The notes under the pieces: model-generated
Told to the model about the DNA's origin: nothing
What the model saw: only the letters and a program-made list of their open reading frames with translations
The model's database searches: none
Translations under genes and position numbers: made by a program
In this document: one piece after another, positions 1 through 11,248 of the stretch
Layout: each line of letters begins with the position of its first letter
Position numbering within the stretch: position 1 is the stretch's first letter
Assembly (NCBI GenBank): GCA_030035585.1
Contig: CM057469.1
Location: 113,686,650-113,750,649, forward strand
Length of the DNA stretch: 64,000 bases
Reading direction: 5' to 3'
Source: Dugong dugon
Taxonomy: Eukaryota; Chordata; Mammalia; Sirenia; Dugongidae

Positions 1-1185
1 TACCCACAAGTCCAGCTGTGAAGAGGAGCAGAGAAATGGCATAGTAGCTGTACAGAAACATTTTTCTTAATCTTGAAAATGCCAGATCATTATCAAATGC
101 AATTGTTAAATTCACAAAGAGCTTAGCAAAACTAATGGACAAAGATTACAAGAAAAATCACCAAATATATTTAAATATGTAATATAGTGGCAAAGAATTT
201 AGGATTAGGAATGAGAAACAGCAGGGTTGGAAGACAGATATCACTCTGACAGTAGGTGTATATTCTTAAGTCAAATTCATAAACTCTTTAGCATAATGGA
301 ATCATATATAAAAGGGAAAATGATAAGTTTGCCCATGTTAAGGACTACACTGAGATGCTCCCTAAGAATTTGGCAATTAGGAATATGGATTGTCTTTGAA
401 ATATAACCTGGTGTATAGAAATATAATAATTTATAGGATGGATTTTGAAATTGACTTGTAGAAGATAGAATAGCTACAAAACCAGGAAGATTTAACAGTA
501 ATTTAATTGAACTTTATTAAACTAGGTTTTGGTCAGCCATAGAAACAGAGATAAAAGGAAAGCCACAGGGAAGATGTCCATCACACTGTTTCAAGTACTA
601 CAAAGCAAAAAGCGTATCTTAACCAACATCTCAGAATATCTCTGCCTCCTACGGAAAACCCATGTCTAGAGTAGAAATAACTGCAAACTTCTGTAGCCAA
701 GGGGATGGATACTTCCACTCTTGGTCGCTATCACGAGGGCAGAGTTTAGTCATCTCAGGTTGGTGCCTTAAGCTTGGCTTCACTCAGTTCCCCTTGTTTT
801 GTTTCCATGCTCACCAAGCCAAGCCTGTCTCATGAACAGAATGTGCTGATTGGATGGACTTTTGAGTATTTCTCTCTCCTGAGAGAGAGAATTAGTTCCT
901 GTGTTAAATCAATAAAGTGGTTTCTGATTTTGATTTGGCTTCCCAGAGTGTCGGATAGCAGGAGAGAGAAAGTGCTGCTCACACTAACTTTAAGTATTTC
1001 CAGTCCCTATGACATTATTTTTCATTGAAAAATAATAAACCAGAAACTTGGTGTATATTTCAGTCCCATGGGCATTTTTGTTAGCAAGACTTAGTCTCTC
1101 AGGACCTAATCATTCCTGAGTACTTGGAAAGTTTCTGGGTCTTAAAAGAGAAGGGTCAAATTCCAAGGGACTTCCCTTAAAATCC
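1..1185. other. Intergenic/intronic sequence, no gene recognised
   Basis: Apart from a weak MIR-like stretch near 215-360, I see no repeat or gene I can name. The plus-strand open frame at 774-1028 (84 codons) has no recognisable motif. It opens in a CT-rich, low-information segment and looks like chance. Confidence 0.5.
215..360 (+). repeat. Possible MIR fragment (ancient SINE)
   Basis: The order of landmarks resembles the MIR sense strand: a 'gggttggaa..cagata' stretch, then 'cttaagtcaaattcataaactc', then an 'ataaaagggaaaatgataa' stretch. MIR normally reads 'gggcaagtcacttaacctc...aaaatggggataat' here. It is heavily diverged, so the call is tentative. Confidence 0.35.
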
Positions 1186-1334
1186 GGAGGCCTGATGGCA
1201 CAGTGGTTAAGCGTTTGGCTGCTAGCCAAAAGGTTGGAGGTTCAAATCCATCAGCCACTCCTTGGAAACCCAGTGGGACAGTTCTACTCTGTCCTATATG
1301 GTAACTATGAGTTGGAATCGACAGCAATGGGTTA
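1186..1334 (+). mobile_element. AfroSINE, short form (about 150 bp)
   Basis: This is a tRNA-derived SINE. The A box is TGGCACAGTGG at 1196-1206 and the B box GGTTCAAATCC at 1239-1249, the two internal RNA polymerase III promoter elements. The body continues with 'ccactccttggaaaccc', 'gttctactctgtcctat' and the RTE-like tail 'ggtaactatgagttggaatcgac'. The short form lacks the central 'gcgggagaaag..' block found in copies such as 36311-36523. The minus-strand open frame at 1142-1327 is a by-product. Confidence 0.95.
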
Positions 1335-2925
1335 CCTTATAATTTACCTGTGATGCTATTTTCAGACTTAGTCTTTCCACTGACTTAAGAACACTTGTAA
1401 AATTGTTGAAAAAATTAAATGGGATAAAAGTATATACATTGAAAAATTAAATACTTGTTTAATATCTGTAAGAAATTCAGTAGCCATGCCCTGAGTCACA
1501 CAGCCATTGTTACTGAGAGTGAGTCTCCATTAAAACAAAAGCACATAAGGCTAGGCTGTTTCCTCTCGACACTGCTCAGATTTAATCTAAAAAACTTGAT
1601 GATTCCATAAACTAGGTGCTCCAACGGCTATGTCTGGGTGGACTGGCACTTCTTTCATAGCTTGGAGGAATTTCTCATTCGATTCTGAAAATGTAATTTA
1701 TATTGACAAACTTTCAGTTCTATTTCTAAAATTGTATATTTAAGATCAATGTATTGAGCACTGATAAGATTACAAATACATCCCTTTAGTTTGAGGCAAT
1801 ACCAATACCAATCCAGCTTGTGATTGTTTATGGCTTCCCTCATGTCTGACTTCAAAGCTATCTCTCCATGGGAACTAGAGAGCTATAATAATATTATTGT
1901 TGTTGCTTTTTCTCTGGAACCAGAATTTCTATCTTCCACAGTTGCTGATTCTAAATATAACTGTCTAGTTTGGGAACACAATAGAACAAATGAAATGTTA
2001 TTTTCAGAATACACAAGAACATGTCATTGCTTGTACTCTTGGGATATAGTGAGAGAATAGAAGATGTGTTGCCTGTATTAGAAAAGTCTTGTTTAGATTT
2101 AATTGTTTACGCACTGATTTTGGATTTAATGAAAAGAAGAATCATTTCTTTGGTCATTTTCTTATTACTACCAATAGTTCAATGCAGGCCAATTTTCAGA
2201 ATAGAATTATCTCCTGTGAGTTTGTCTTTAATGTCAAATGATTGAAAGCAAGTGATTGCTTGATTTCCTGAGCACGCCATTTAGGGCACTACTGAGTTCT
2301 CTAAAGAGTTGCTTCTCCTTCCAAAATTGCAGTGATGTAGGACAGGTCTTAAAACTTCAAGAAGAAAAGACCTCCTCCATTTCAACTCTTCCGTAATTTC
2401 ATCTTCTTTGAACCCAAATCCTATATGTCTAGCGTCTAAAAATAGAGGAGTAATCTGAAGTGAAAGCAATATCATGGTAGTGCACAATTCAAAGGGACTT
2501 AATGCTAGTTCTCTTGACTTTGTATGCTTTGAAGTGTTCAGAGAATGAAACGATGACACTTACGAAGAAGCTGAACAGTTTCTTCTCAAGTGTTAGTGTA
2601 ATGCACCCCTTTGAAAGAAGACAAGAGTGTGCAGATCCATTAGGGATTTAAAAACTTACTACAGCTATTAAGTGGTGGAGGACATGAATGCTATGTACTA
2701 CTGAATTTATGTGTTTATAGTACAGTTAAACCTTTGCTTCTTTACTGTGCGGAAAACAGCTCAACTAATTTAAGCTCATATGAACACAGCTCATATGCCT
2801 ATTGTCACCTCATAGTAGCTGAGAGAAAAGTTTATCTTCCAGTCTCAATCTCTCGATAGGGAAGAATGGAACAAATTCAATATGGCTAGCACTAAATCCA
2901 TCAATTACCCCAATTTACAGTCTTC
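1335..2925. other. Unassigned AT-rich sequence
   Basis: I find no recognisable gene. The longest open frames (minus 2281-2559, 92 codons; plus 1824-2060) lack motifs. A short 'ccctgagtcacacagccat' near 1490 could be MIR-related, but it is too short to call. Confidence 0.45.
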
Positions 2926-3083
2926 CTTATTGTTGTTATTGTGTGCCATCGAGCTGATTCTGACTCATACGGACCCTATATAACAGTAGAACTGCCTCAT
3001 AGGATTTCCAAGGAGCAGCTGGTGGATTTGAACCACCGACCTTTTGACCTGAGCTCTTAACCACTACACCACTACAGTCTCCC
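2926..3083 (-). mobile_element. AfroSINE, short form, antisense
   Basis: On the plus strand the order is tail, body, promoter: a 'ttattgttgttattg' tail, 'ccatcgagctgattctgactcat', 'ccaaggagcagctggtggatt', the inverted B box 'ggatttgaaccacc', then 'gagctcttaaccactacacca' covering the inverted A box. The interrupted AAY-type tail resembles the RTE tail. Confidence 0.94.
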
Positions 3084-3274
3084 TTAGTCATCCTCAAGTC
3101 TACCTATTACTAAATAACCTCAAATTCATTTTATATTTCTCTTTTATCCTTGGTCTCTAATATCTAATCAATAATTAGGCCTTGGTGATTCTTCTTTTAC
3201 AATTTCTTACCTTAAAATATACTTCTCATACTCTACTCTAGAGCCTCTACTTTAGAGAGCCTAGCTCTACCCTT

Positions 3275-3484
3275 TGAGTCCCTGGGTGGTGCTAACAGTT
3301 AAGTATTCAACTACTAAGAGAAAGGTTGGCAGTTTGAATCTGCCCAGAAGTACCTCAGAAGATAGGCCTGGTGATCTGTTTCCGAAAGGTCAAAGCTTTG
3401 AAAACCCTATGGAGCAGTTCTACTCTGTACCTATGGGATTGCCATCAGTTGGAAATGGCTCGATGGCAACTGACAAGAACAATA
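3275..3484 (+). mobile_element. AfroSINE, long form
   Basis: It starts 'gagtccctgggtggtgctaacagtt'. The long-form signature follows: 'tgcccagaagtacctcagaagataggcctggtgatctg', 'tccgaaaggtcaaagctttgaaaacc', 'ctatggagcagttctactctgtacctatggg', then 'ggctcgatggcaactgacaagaac'. This form ends in an AAC-type tail like the RTE rather than in GGTTTGGTTTT. It explains most of the plus-strand open frame at 3274-3624. Confidence 0.94.
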
Positions 3485-4000
3485 GCTCTGTGTCTATTTT
3501 AGCTGTGACCCTCCCATGTGACCAGGGGACTATGGAGCTAAGGGAATGTGCTTACCCAAAGCCTGTGTTGTCCTTCAAGCTCACAGTCTTTGAAGCAAGG
3601 ATCTTGAATTCCCTGCCCAAATGACTTTAAAGATCGCTTCCACTGGAAATTGAGAACATACACCAAGGTATAGCCAAGGACGACTGTTGGCTGGGCATTG
3701 AGATGATTATGGACAGGACTTAAAAGTGAATGTCCATAACATGTGTATGAGGCTCTCTGACTACAGTATGAGCTAGAGTTAAGAAAAAAAGAGAAGGATT
3801 CCAGCTATGTGCCTCCATCTGTACTCTTGCATGACAAATACTAGAGCTCTCCTGACCAAAGGATTCAGTTCAATCCTACCATTACTTACGTTTATTGACC
3901 ATTTCATTTCATAGAGAAACTGCTCACCTATCACTCCAGCTTATAGAATCCATACCATAAACCTGGTCCTTGCTCATGTACTACCATGTAATTGCCTTTG
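3485..4000. other. Unassigned sequence
   Basis: About 500 bases with no recognised repeat or gene. It lies between the AfroSINE and the start of the old antisense L1. Confidence 0.5.
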
Positions 4001-5998
4001 TTTAAAATGTGGTGAAATATATATAACAAAACATTTGCCGTTTCAACCATTTTTGCACGGACAATTCTGTGACATTATTTATGATCACCTTATACTGCAA
4101 CCATCACCACTATCTGTTTCCAAATTTTTTCATCATCCTTTATAGAAACTCAGTACCACATAAGCAATAATTTACTATTTCACACTCCTACTCACCCCTG
4201 ATAACCACTAATAAACTGTGCTCTCTATACAGTTGCTATTCTGGATAGTGCATATTAGTGAAATCATACAATATTTGTGTTTTGGGTCTCACTTATTTCA
4301 ATCATCATGATGTTTTCAAGGTTCATCCATGTTGTAGCATGTATCAGAACTTCATTCCTCTTTATGAATGAGTAATAGTCCATTGTATATAGCACATTTT
4401 GTTTTATCTATTCATCTGTTGATGGACATTTGGGATGTTTCTATCTTTTGTCTCTTGAGAATAATGCCACAATAAACATTGGTGAACAAGTATCTGTTTG
4501 AGTTCTTGTTTTTTAACTCTTTTGGCCTAAGACTGAAATTGCTAGGTTATATGGTAGTTCTATATTTAACTTTTTGAGGACCCACTATACTGATTTCTAC
4601 AGGGGCTGCAGCATGTTACAACCCCACCAGCAATAGATGAGTGTTCCAATTTCTCCAAATCTTTGCAACATTTGTTATATTCCATTTTTCTGATAATAGT
4701 CATATTAGTGGGTGTGAAATGGTATCTCATTATGGTTTTGATTTGCACTGCTCTAATGACCAATGAAGGAGCCCTGGTTGTGCAGTGGTTAAGTGCTCAG
4801 CTGGTAGTCGAAAGGTCAGCATTCAAACTCCCCAGCTGCTCTGTGGGGGAAAGATGTGGCAGTCTGCTTCATAAAAAGTACAGCCTTGGAAACCCTATGG
4901 GACAGTTCAACTCTGTCCTATAGGGTCACTGCGAATCAGAATTGATTCAACTGCAACAGATTTGGTTTTGCTTCAATGACGTTGAGCATCTTTTTATTTG
5001 CTTATTGGACATTTGTATATCTTCTTTGGTGAAATGTCTATTCAAATCCTTTGCCCATTTTTTAATTGGGTTGTTTGCCTTTTTGTGGTTAAATTTTAGA
5101 AGTTCTTTATATAATCTGGATATAAGACCTTATCAGATATATTGTTCACAAATATTTTTTCCAGTCTTTAGGTTATCTCTTTACTTTGTAATAAAGTCCT
5201 TTGACGTGCCAAAGTTTTTAATTTGATGAAATTCAATTTATCTGTTTTGTCTTTTGCTCATATTTTTGGGGTCATATCTAAGAATCCATTGTAGAAAACT
5301 AGGTCCTGAAGCATTACTTCTATGTTTTGTTCTAAAACTTTGTCATTTTTATTCTTACATTTAGGTCTTGGATAATTTTTAGTTAATTTTCGTATAAGAT
5401 GTGAGGTATGGTTCTAACTTCATTCGTTTTCATGTGGAGATCCACTTGTCTCAGCACCATTATTGAAGAGATCGTTCTTTCCCCATTGGTTGGACTTAGC
5501 ACCCTTGTTGAAAATCAGTTAGCTATAGATGTATGAGTTTATTTCTGGACTCTTAATTCTATTCCATTAGGCTATATGTCTATTATTATACCAATACCAG
5601 ATTGTTTTATTACTGTAGCTTTATGTTTTAAAATGAGGAAATTTGAGTCCTCCAGCTTTGTTCTTCATTTTCAAGATTATTTTGGCTATTCAAGGACCCT
5701 TGCAGTTCCATTTAATTTGAGAATTCCTTTTCCATTTCTGCAAAGAAGGCTATTGGAATTTTGATAGAGATTTCACTGAATTTAAAGGTCACTTTGTGTA
5801 GCATTGGTATCTTAACAATATTAAGTCATCTAATTTGTTGTTGTACAACTGTTCATAGTATTTTCTTATGGTCCATTTTCTTCTGGCTGGATTATTTATA
5901 ATGTTCCCACATTCATTTCTGATTTTAGTTATTTGCATTAGTCTTTCCTTTTTTCTTTTTCAGTCTAAGTAAAAGTTTGTTGATTTTATTAATCTTTA
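4001..5998 (-). mobile_element. Old L1 LINE, 3' half, antisense (left part of a split copy)
   Basis: Read on the plus strand this is the reverse complement of an ancestral L1M (L1MA/L1MB-type) 3' end. Landmarks are 'ttcatccatgttgtagcatg', 'tattcatctgttgatggaca', 'atttgcactgctctaatgac', 'ttgcccattttttaattggg' and 'cagtctaagtaaaagtttgt'. At about 5830 it jumps from 'ttaacaatattaagtcatc' to 'taatttgttgttgtacaac'. In intact L1s these are separated by the reverse-transcriptase region (roughly 1.3 kb), so that part is deleted. The element resumes at 19121 after the younger L1 insertions. Confidence 0.93.
4767..4973 (+). mobile_element. AfroSINE, medium form, inserted in old L1
   Basis: It contains the A-box region 'tgtgcagtgg', 'aaaggtcagcattcaaactcc' for the B box, the block 'gtgggggaaagatgtggcag' and the tail 'gattcaactgcaacagatttggttttg'. 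It splits the L1 phrase 'ctaatgaccaatga|(t)gttgagcatc'. The six-base repeat CAATGA at 4761-4766 and 4974-4979 is the likely target-site duplication. Confidence 0.94.
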
Positions 5999-6710
5999 AA
6001 AAAGAGAGAGAGGGAGGGGCCCAAGATGGAGACTTAGAGTGATGCACCAGAATGTCCCCTACATTAAAGACTTGAGAAACCAGTGAAACAGACACAAATG
6101 ACAACCTTGGAACCCTGAACATCAAGTGGAAGGATGAATAATTATACTGAGATCCAAGTGGGTGGAAAGAGAGAAAGAAAACAGTGGATGCAGAGGTCTG
6201 TGGATCCTTGGTGCCTTGCCAGCCAGCCTGGCACAGCGTGGCCATCTTGTGACAAAGCAGGCAGCATTCTTAGGTGAGGAGCACAGGAAGGAAAATATAC
6301 AGAGTCACAACAGGAAAAAGAGATACTGTGTAAACAAACCTGGAATGAAACAAGGTGAGCAGGACACAAGCCAGGGATAAAAAGGGAAAGTACAGAAAGG
6401 CTCGGCAGGAGCTCCAATAATTCTGCTGACCACAGGGAAGGGAAGGAGACAGGAAATGGGGAAGTGGCTACTCACCAGCAGCAGTGCCTGACCATTTTGC
6501 CAGGAAACACTCACTAAATAGTAAAACCCAGAATACCAACTAGAGGTCCCCCACCTAGCCAGCCTCCATGTGCTACCCTGCCCCTCACACATTTAAATTG
6601 GTCAGGCCTCAATTGCCTGGAGCAAAAAGGCAGCGCTGCCCCTGGAACCCATGCCCAGTGACTGGCAGGAACGAACCCACACTTGCTATCCAGCAAACAA
6701 AGAGAATGTG

Positions 6711-7060
6711 CCTGCTGCCCATCAACTGAGAGGAGCACACCTGCAGCCCAACAACCAGCAGGGGTACCCCCACTGCAACACGGGAGTGCACACACAGCCT
6801 GGCAACTGGTGTGGGTGTGCTTGCTGCCTGGTGACCAGCAGGGTCATGCCTACAGCCTGGCGACTAGCAGGAGTGCACACTCTGCCCAGCGGAGGCATGC
6901 CCATTGCCTGGTGACCAGCAGGGGTACACCTGCTACAGAGCGGGGCTGTGCCCACTGCTCAGCAACCTGTAGAAACATGCCTGCAGCTCGACAACTGGTG
7001 CGAGCATGTCTGAGTCCACTGCCCGGCATACGGCATGATCACGCCATGTCTGCACAGTAA
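6711..7060 (+). repeat. GC-rich minisatellite in the L1 5' region (about 29-bp units)
   Basis: At least ten degenerate units of about 22-31 bases follow an approximate pattern 'tgcagcctggcaaccagcag' plus 'gggtgcacc'. Clear examples are 'tgctgcctggtgaccagcag' near 6819, 'tacagcctggcgactagcag' near 6850 and 'attgcctggtgaccagcagg' near 6902. Decayed units continue to roughly 7270. The block is much more GC- and CpG-rich than its surroundings. Tandem repeats in the 5' region of L1s often carry the promoter (mouse L1 monomers), so a promoter role here is inference. The overlapping open frame at 6683-7060 is a by-product of the repeat. Confidence 0.75.
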
Positions 7061-7753
7061 CTAGAAACACACCCAGTGTCATTGTCCAGCAACCAGCGGG
7101 TGTGCTTCACACCCTAGCCAGAGACTAACTGATGCACCCCTGAGAGCACTCTTCCAATGACCACTCAACACGGCTCAGCAGGTACACCCCATCACCAGTG
7201 ACCACCAGGTGCATCCTAACAGACTCTAGTGACAAGCAGGCACACCTTGTGCCAACACACAACAACTGCTCAGCTGCAGCAACTCCCGTCATACACCCTG
7301 CCAGTACCCACAGGCTGACCTCACACACACTAAGATCCCTTGATCTCCCATTACCTACTAAGATACCAATTCATGACTGTGGCTATAAAGTTGACCTGTC
7401 CTGCTCTTCAGCAGATGCATCAACTGTCAGCACCAATCCAGGAAGACACCATGGTCCCACAAAGGCAGAGGAAAGATACAGACCACCCAACACTTGGCAT
7501 TCAACATTAGGGAAAGAACGTACTATATCACCTACACTCAATCTGGGATGGGAAGACTTGTAAGCCTACCACAGAGGAATCCCAAGTGAGTGTGACCCAC
7601 CATATCCAAATCTCACCCAGCCAAAAGACAATACCAAAGTCACACACAGACCAGAACCACAAATGGATACGAAAATGTCTTGCCCTGGGAATGCTCTGGA
7701 GAATGTACTAACTGCCACCACCAGCCTGACACCTTAATTCCTCAGAGACAGCT

Positions 7754-7919
7754 AAAACCAAAAAAACCAAACCCATTGCCATCAACTGGATTCTAACTCA
7801 TAGTGATTCTATAGGATAGAGTAGAACTGCCTCATAGTTTCCAAGGAGCAGCTGGATTCAAACTGCCGACCTTTTGGATAACAGATGAATGCTTACCCAC
7901 TGTATCACCAGGGCTCCAC
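7754..7919 (-). mobile_element. AfroSINE, short form, antisense, inside L1
   Basis: It runs from 'aaccaaaaaaaccaaaccc' (tail complement) through 'cctcatagtttccaaggagc' and 'gattcaaactgccgacc' (B box complement) to 'ttacccactgtatcaccagg' (A box complement). 'cagaga' before it and 'cagaca' after it may be a weak target-site duplication. Confidence 0.93.
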
Positions 7920-9310
7920 AGACAATATCAAATGATACAAAGAATCAGGACAAAATGACTCAAGCAAGTGAACAAAATAAATGAGCAGAAAACCTTCCTG
8001 AGGAAGAAGTGGTAATGGAACTAACTGATAAGGAATTCAAAAGACTATATAGGATCCTCTAAGAGATCAAGAAAAACATACAGAACTCTAGAACAATTCA
8101 GGAAAACAATGCAAGAACAAAATGACAAAATAGATAGTCGATTAGAAACTACAGCAACTAGAAATGCAGAAAATTAACAATAAAATATCAGAAATACATA
8201 ACTCAATGGATAGATATAGAAGTAGAATTGAATTAATGGAAGTAAGAATCAATGAAATAGAGGACAAATCCCTTAATGCTAATTTGTTTGAGAAACAACC
8301 AGAAAAAAGAATGAAAAAAAGAAAAAGAAAAGAAGAAAACCTATGAGTTATGTGGAACACTATCAAGAGGAATAATTTACTCATGATTGGAATTCCAGAA
8401 TATGAGAAGACAAAAATAAAAGCACAGGGAGAATTTTTGAAGATTTGTTGGCATAAAATTTCCCTGATATCATGAAAGACAAGAAAGTTACCATCCAAAA
8501 ATCTCAACAAACTCCGTACAGGATTGACCACAAAAGAAAATCACCGAGACATATCATACTTAAACTTTCCAAAATCAAAAACAAAGAATGCTGAGAGGGG
8601 CTCTGGAAAAACAAAATATCATCTTCAAACTGGAACCAATAAGACTAAACTCTGATTTCTTGGCAGAAACCATGCAGGCAAGAAGACAATGGGATAACAT
8701 ATATAAAAACCTGAAAGAAAACCATTGCTAACCAATAATAATATATCCAGCAAAATTTTCTCTCAAATACAAAGGCAAAACTAGGACATTCCCATATAAA
8801 CAGAAATTAAAGGAATTTGTAAAAACTTGACCGACTCTCCAAGAAATATTAAAGAGAATCCTTTAGAGAACCAACAACATCAGAAAACAACCTGACATTA
8901 AGACACACAGCAGCATAACCCAGATACCAACCCAGATAAAGAAACTCAAATGTAAAATATAAACTTAAAATAGGGAACCAGAGATGTCAATTTGTAAATG
9001 AAGATTACTTCAAAACTAAAACAGGGAATAAATGGTGTAGTTACAAAACTTCCATATGGAGAGGAAGTCAAAGTGATATCAAGAAATAACAGACTGTTTT
9101 AAACTTAGGAAGATAAAGGCAAATTTCAGAGTAACCATAAATAAAATTAATAAATGTACTCACCAACATAAAAAAGAAGAAATCATAAGGACTCAGTAAA
9201 CACAAAATCAATAACAATGAAGGAAATGAAATGAAAATCCAAGAATAGAACTCAACACAGAAAATTAAGCAGAACAAAGAAACTGTCAACACCACAGAAA
9301 AGGATAACAA
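7920..9310 (+). pseudogene. L1 ORF1-like and inter-ORF region, degenerate
   Basis: The first part encodes a broken, charged heptad-like segment. The frame at 8164-8346 reads IHNSMDRYRSRIELMEVRI, a coiled-coil-type sequence expected of ORF1p, the RNA-binding chaperone of L1. The following 8420-9300 matches the region ahead of ORF2 in old mammalian L1s, for example 'atgcaggcaagaagacaatg' and 'atatccagcaaaattttctc'. Stops occur throughout and no full-length ORF1 survives. Confidence 0.7.
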
Positions 9311-11248
9311 TATGACAGCAGTAAATTCATATATATTGATAATTACACTAAATATAAATGGTTTAAATGCACCAGTCAAGAGACAGAGAGTGAGAGAATG
9401 GATAAAAAAACAGGAACCATTAATATGCTGCCTACAAGAGATATATCTTAGACACAAAGACATAAACAGATTAAAAATCAAAGGCTGAAAAAAATATATC
9501 AAGCAAACAGTATCCAAAAAAGAACAGGAGTGCCAGTATTAATTTCTGATAAAGTAGATTTTAAGTCAAAATCCACCGAAAGAGACAAGGATAGAATTAT
9601 ATAATAATTAAAGTGTCACTCCACCAAGAGGACATAACCATCATAAATATTTAAACATCCAATGACACAGCTCCAAAATACATAAAACAAACCCTAACAA
9701 TATTGAAAGAGAAATAGACAGTTGCACAATAACAGTAGGAGACTTTAACACACTTCTTTTGATGAAGGACAGAATAAGTAGAAACTCAGCAAAGATACAG
9801 AAGATCTAAATAACACAACCAACTAATTTGACCTTATTGACGTATTCAGAACACTCCACCCAAAACCAGCACAGCACACATTCTTTTCCAATGTACATGG
9901 GACATTCTCCAGAATAAGCCATATTTTAGACTGCAAATCAAGCTTTAATAAATTCAAAAACATCAAAATAATACAAACCATCTTCTCTAATCACCATGCT
10001 TTAAGACTAGATATCAATAACAGGAAGAAAAAAGAAAAAACCAAATACGAGGAAACTGAATAACACTTTTCTTAAAAATCTCTGGGTAACAGAAGAAACA
10101 AAAATGAAATAAAAAAATCCTAGAATCAAAATAGAATGAAAAAACTACATTCCAAAACTTTTGACACACAGCAAAAGCAGTGCTCAGTGGAGAATTTATA
10201 GCAATAAATGCACACATCAAAAAACAACAAAGGGTTAAAATTAATACCTTAACCCTACAACTTGAACAAATAGAAAAAGAACAACAAAAGAAGCCCAAAG
10301 TCACCAGAAGTAAGGAAATAATAAAGATTGGAGCAGAAATAAGTGAAACAGAAAACAGAAGAACAATAGAATAAACAAGACTAAAAGTTGGTTCTTTGAC
10401 AGGAGCAATAAAATTGACAAACCATCGGCCAAACTGGCAAAGGAAAAGAATTATAAGATGCAAATAACCAAAATAAGAAATGAGATGGGTGGCATTACAA
10501 CAAAACCAACTAAGATAAAAAGTATCATAACAGAATATTATGAAAATTGTACAATTTTGAAAACCTAGAAGAAATGGACAAATTTCAAGAAACACACTAC
10601 CTACTTAAACTCACACAAACTGAGGTAGAAAATTTTAACAGACACATAATAAAGGAAGAAATTGAAGAGGTCATAAAAAACTCTCAACTAAAACAACAAA
10701 AAACAGCAGCCCACATGACTTCACTGGAGCATCCTACCAAACTATCACAGAAGAGTTGACATCACTTCTACTCAAATTCATCATGCTTGGTAAAGAGTCA
10801 GCAAAAAAGAGGAAGACCCTCAATTAGATGGATTTGCATAGTGGCTGCAGCAATGGGCTCAAACATAGCAATGATTGTGGGGATGGTGCAGGACCAGGCA
10901 GTGTTTTGTTCTGTTATACCCAGGGTTTCTATGAGTCAGAACTGTCAGGGACCAAACAAAAACTACTCAAACTATTCCAGAACATAGAAAAGGAAGGAAT
11001 ACTCTCTAATTCATTCTATGAAGTCCGTGTAATACTGATACCAAAGCCAGGCAAAGACACCACTAAAAAAGAAAATTACAAACCAATATCACTTGTGAAC
11101 ATAGATGCAAAAATTGTCAACAAAATTCTAGCCAATAGAATACAGCAGCATATCCAAAAAAAAAAAAAAATTACATTATGATCAAATGGGTTTCATACCA
11201 GGGATGCAAGGATGGTTCAACATTAGAAAATTAATCAACATAACTAGA
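9311..11248 (+). pseudogene. L1 ORF2 remnant: endonuclease and start of reverse transcriptase
   Basis: The start encodes the L1 endonuclease signature 'LNINGLNAPVKRQRVRE', from 'ttacactaaatataaatgg', followed by the conserved 'CLQE.YL' region in 'ctgcctacaagagatatatc'. 'acagtaggagactttaacac' encodes the G-D-F-N endonuclease motif. Around 11030-11130 'ataccaaagccaggcaaaga' encodes the 'IPKPGKD' entry to the reverse transcriptase. The frame is broken many times. The minus-strand open frames at 9068-9517 and 10014-10595 are antisense to this A-rich DNA and are not genes. Confidence 0.85.
10779..10962 (+). mobile_element. RTE (BovB-like) 3' fragment inserted in L1 ORF2
   Basis: It shows the RTE 3' end: 'tgcttggtaaagagtcagca', 'aaaagaggaagaccctcaat', 'gtggctgcagcaatgggctc' and 'ttctatgagtcagaactg'. 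The 11-base repeat CTACTCAAAYT at 10768-10778 and 10963-10973 (one mismatch) brackets it and restores the L1 reading when one copy is removed. This is a severely 5'-truncated insertion of about 180 bp. Confidence 0.9.

Noticed and set aside
6711-7060. Regularly repeated 29-base units considered as a CRISPR array
   Set aside because: Units are degenerate, directly adjacent and without unique spacers, in a mammalian L1 5' region. It is a minisatellite.
7198-7563. 121-codon plus frame after the minisatellite
   Set aside because: It lies within the L1 5' region in decayed CA-rich repeats. Its composition (Thr, Pro, His, Ser) reflects the repeat, and no L1 ORF0 or ORF1 motif is seen.
10014-10595. 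Longest open frame (193 codons, minus strand)
   Set aside because: It is antisense to the A-rich L1 ORF2. The Phe/Ile/Cys-rich translation is what any frame opposite A-rich DNA gives. The same applies to 9068-9517 and 8142-8531.
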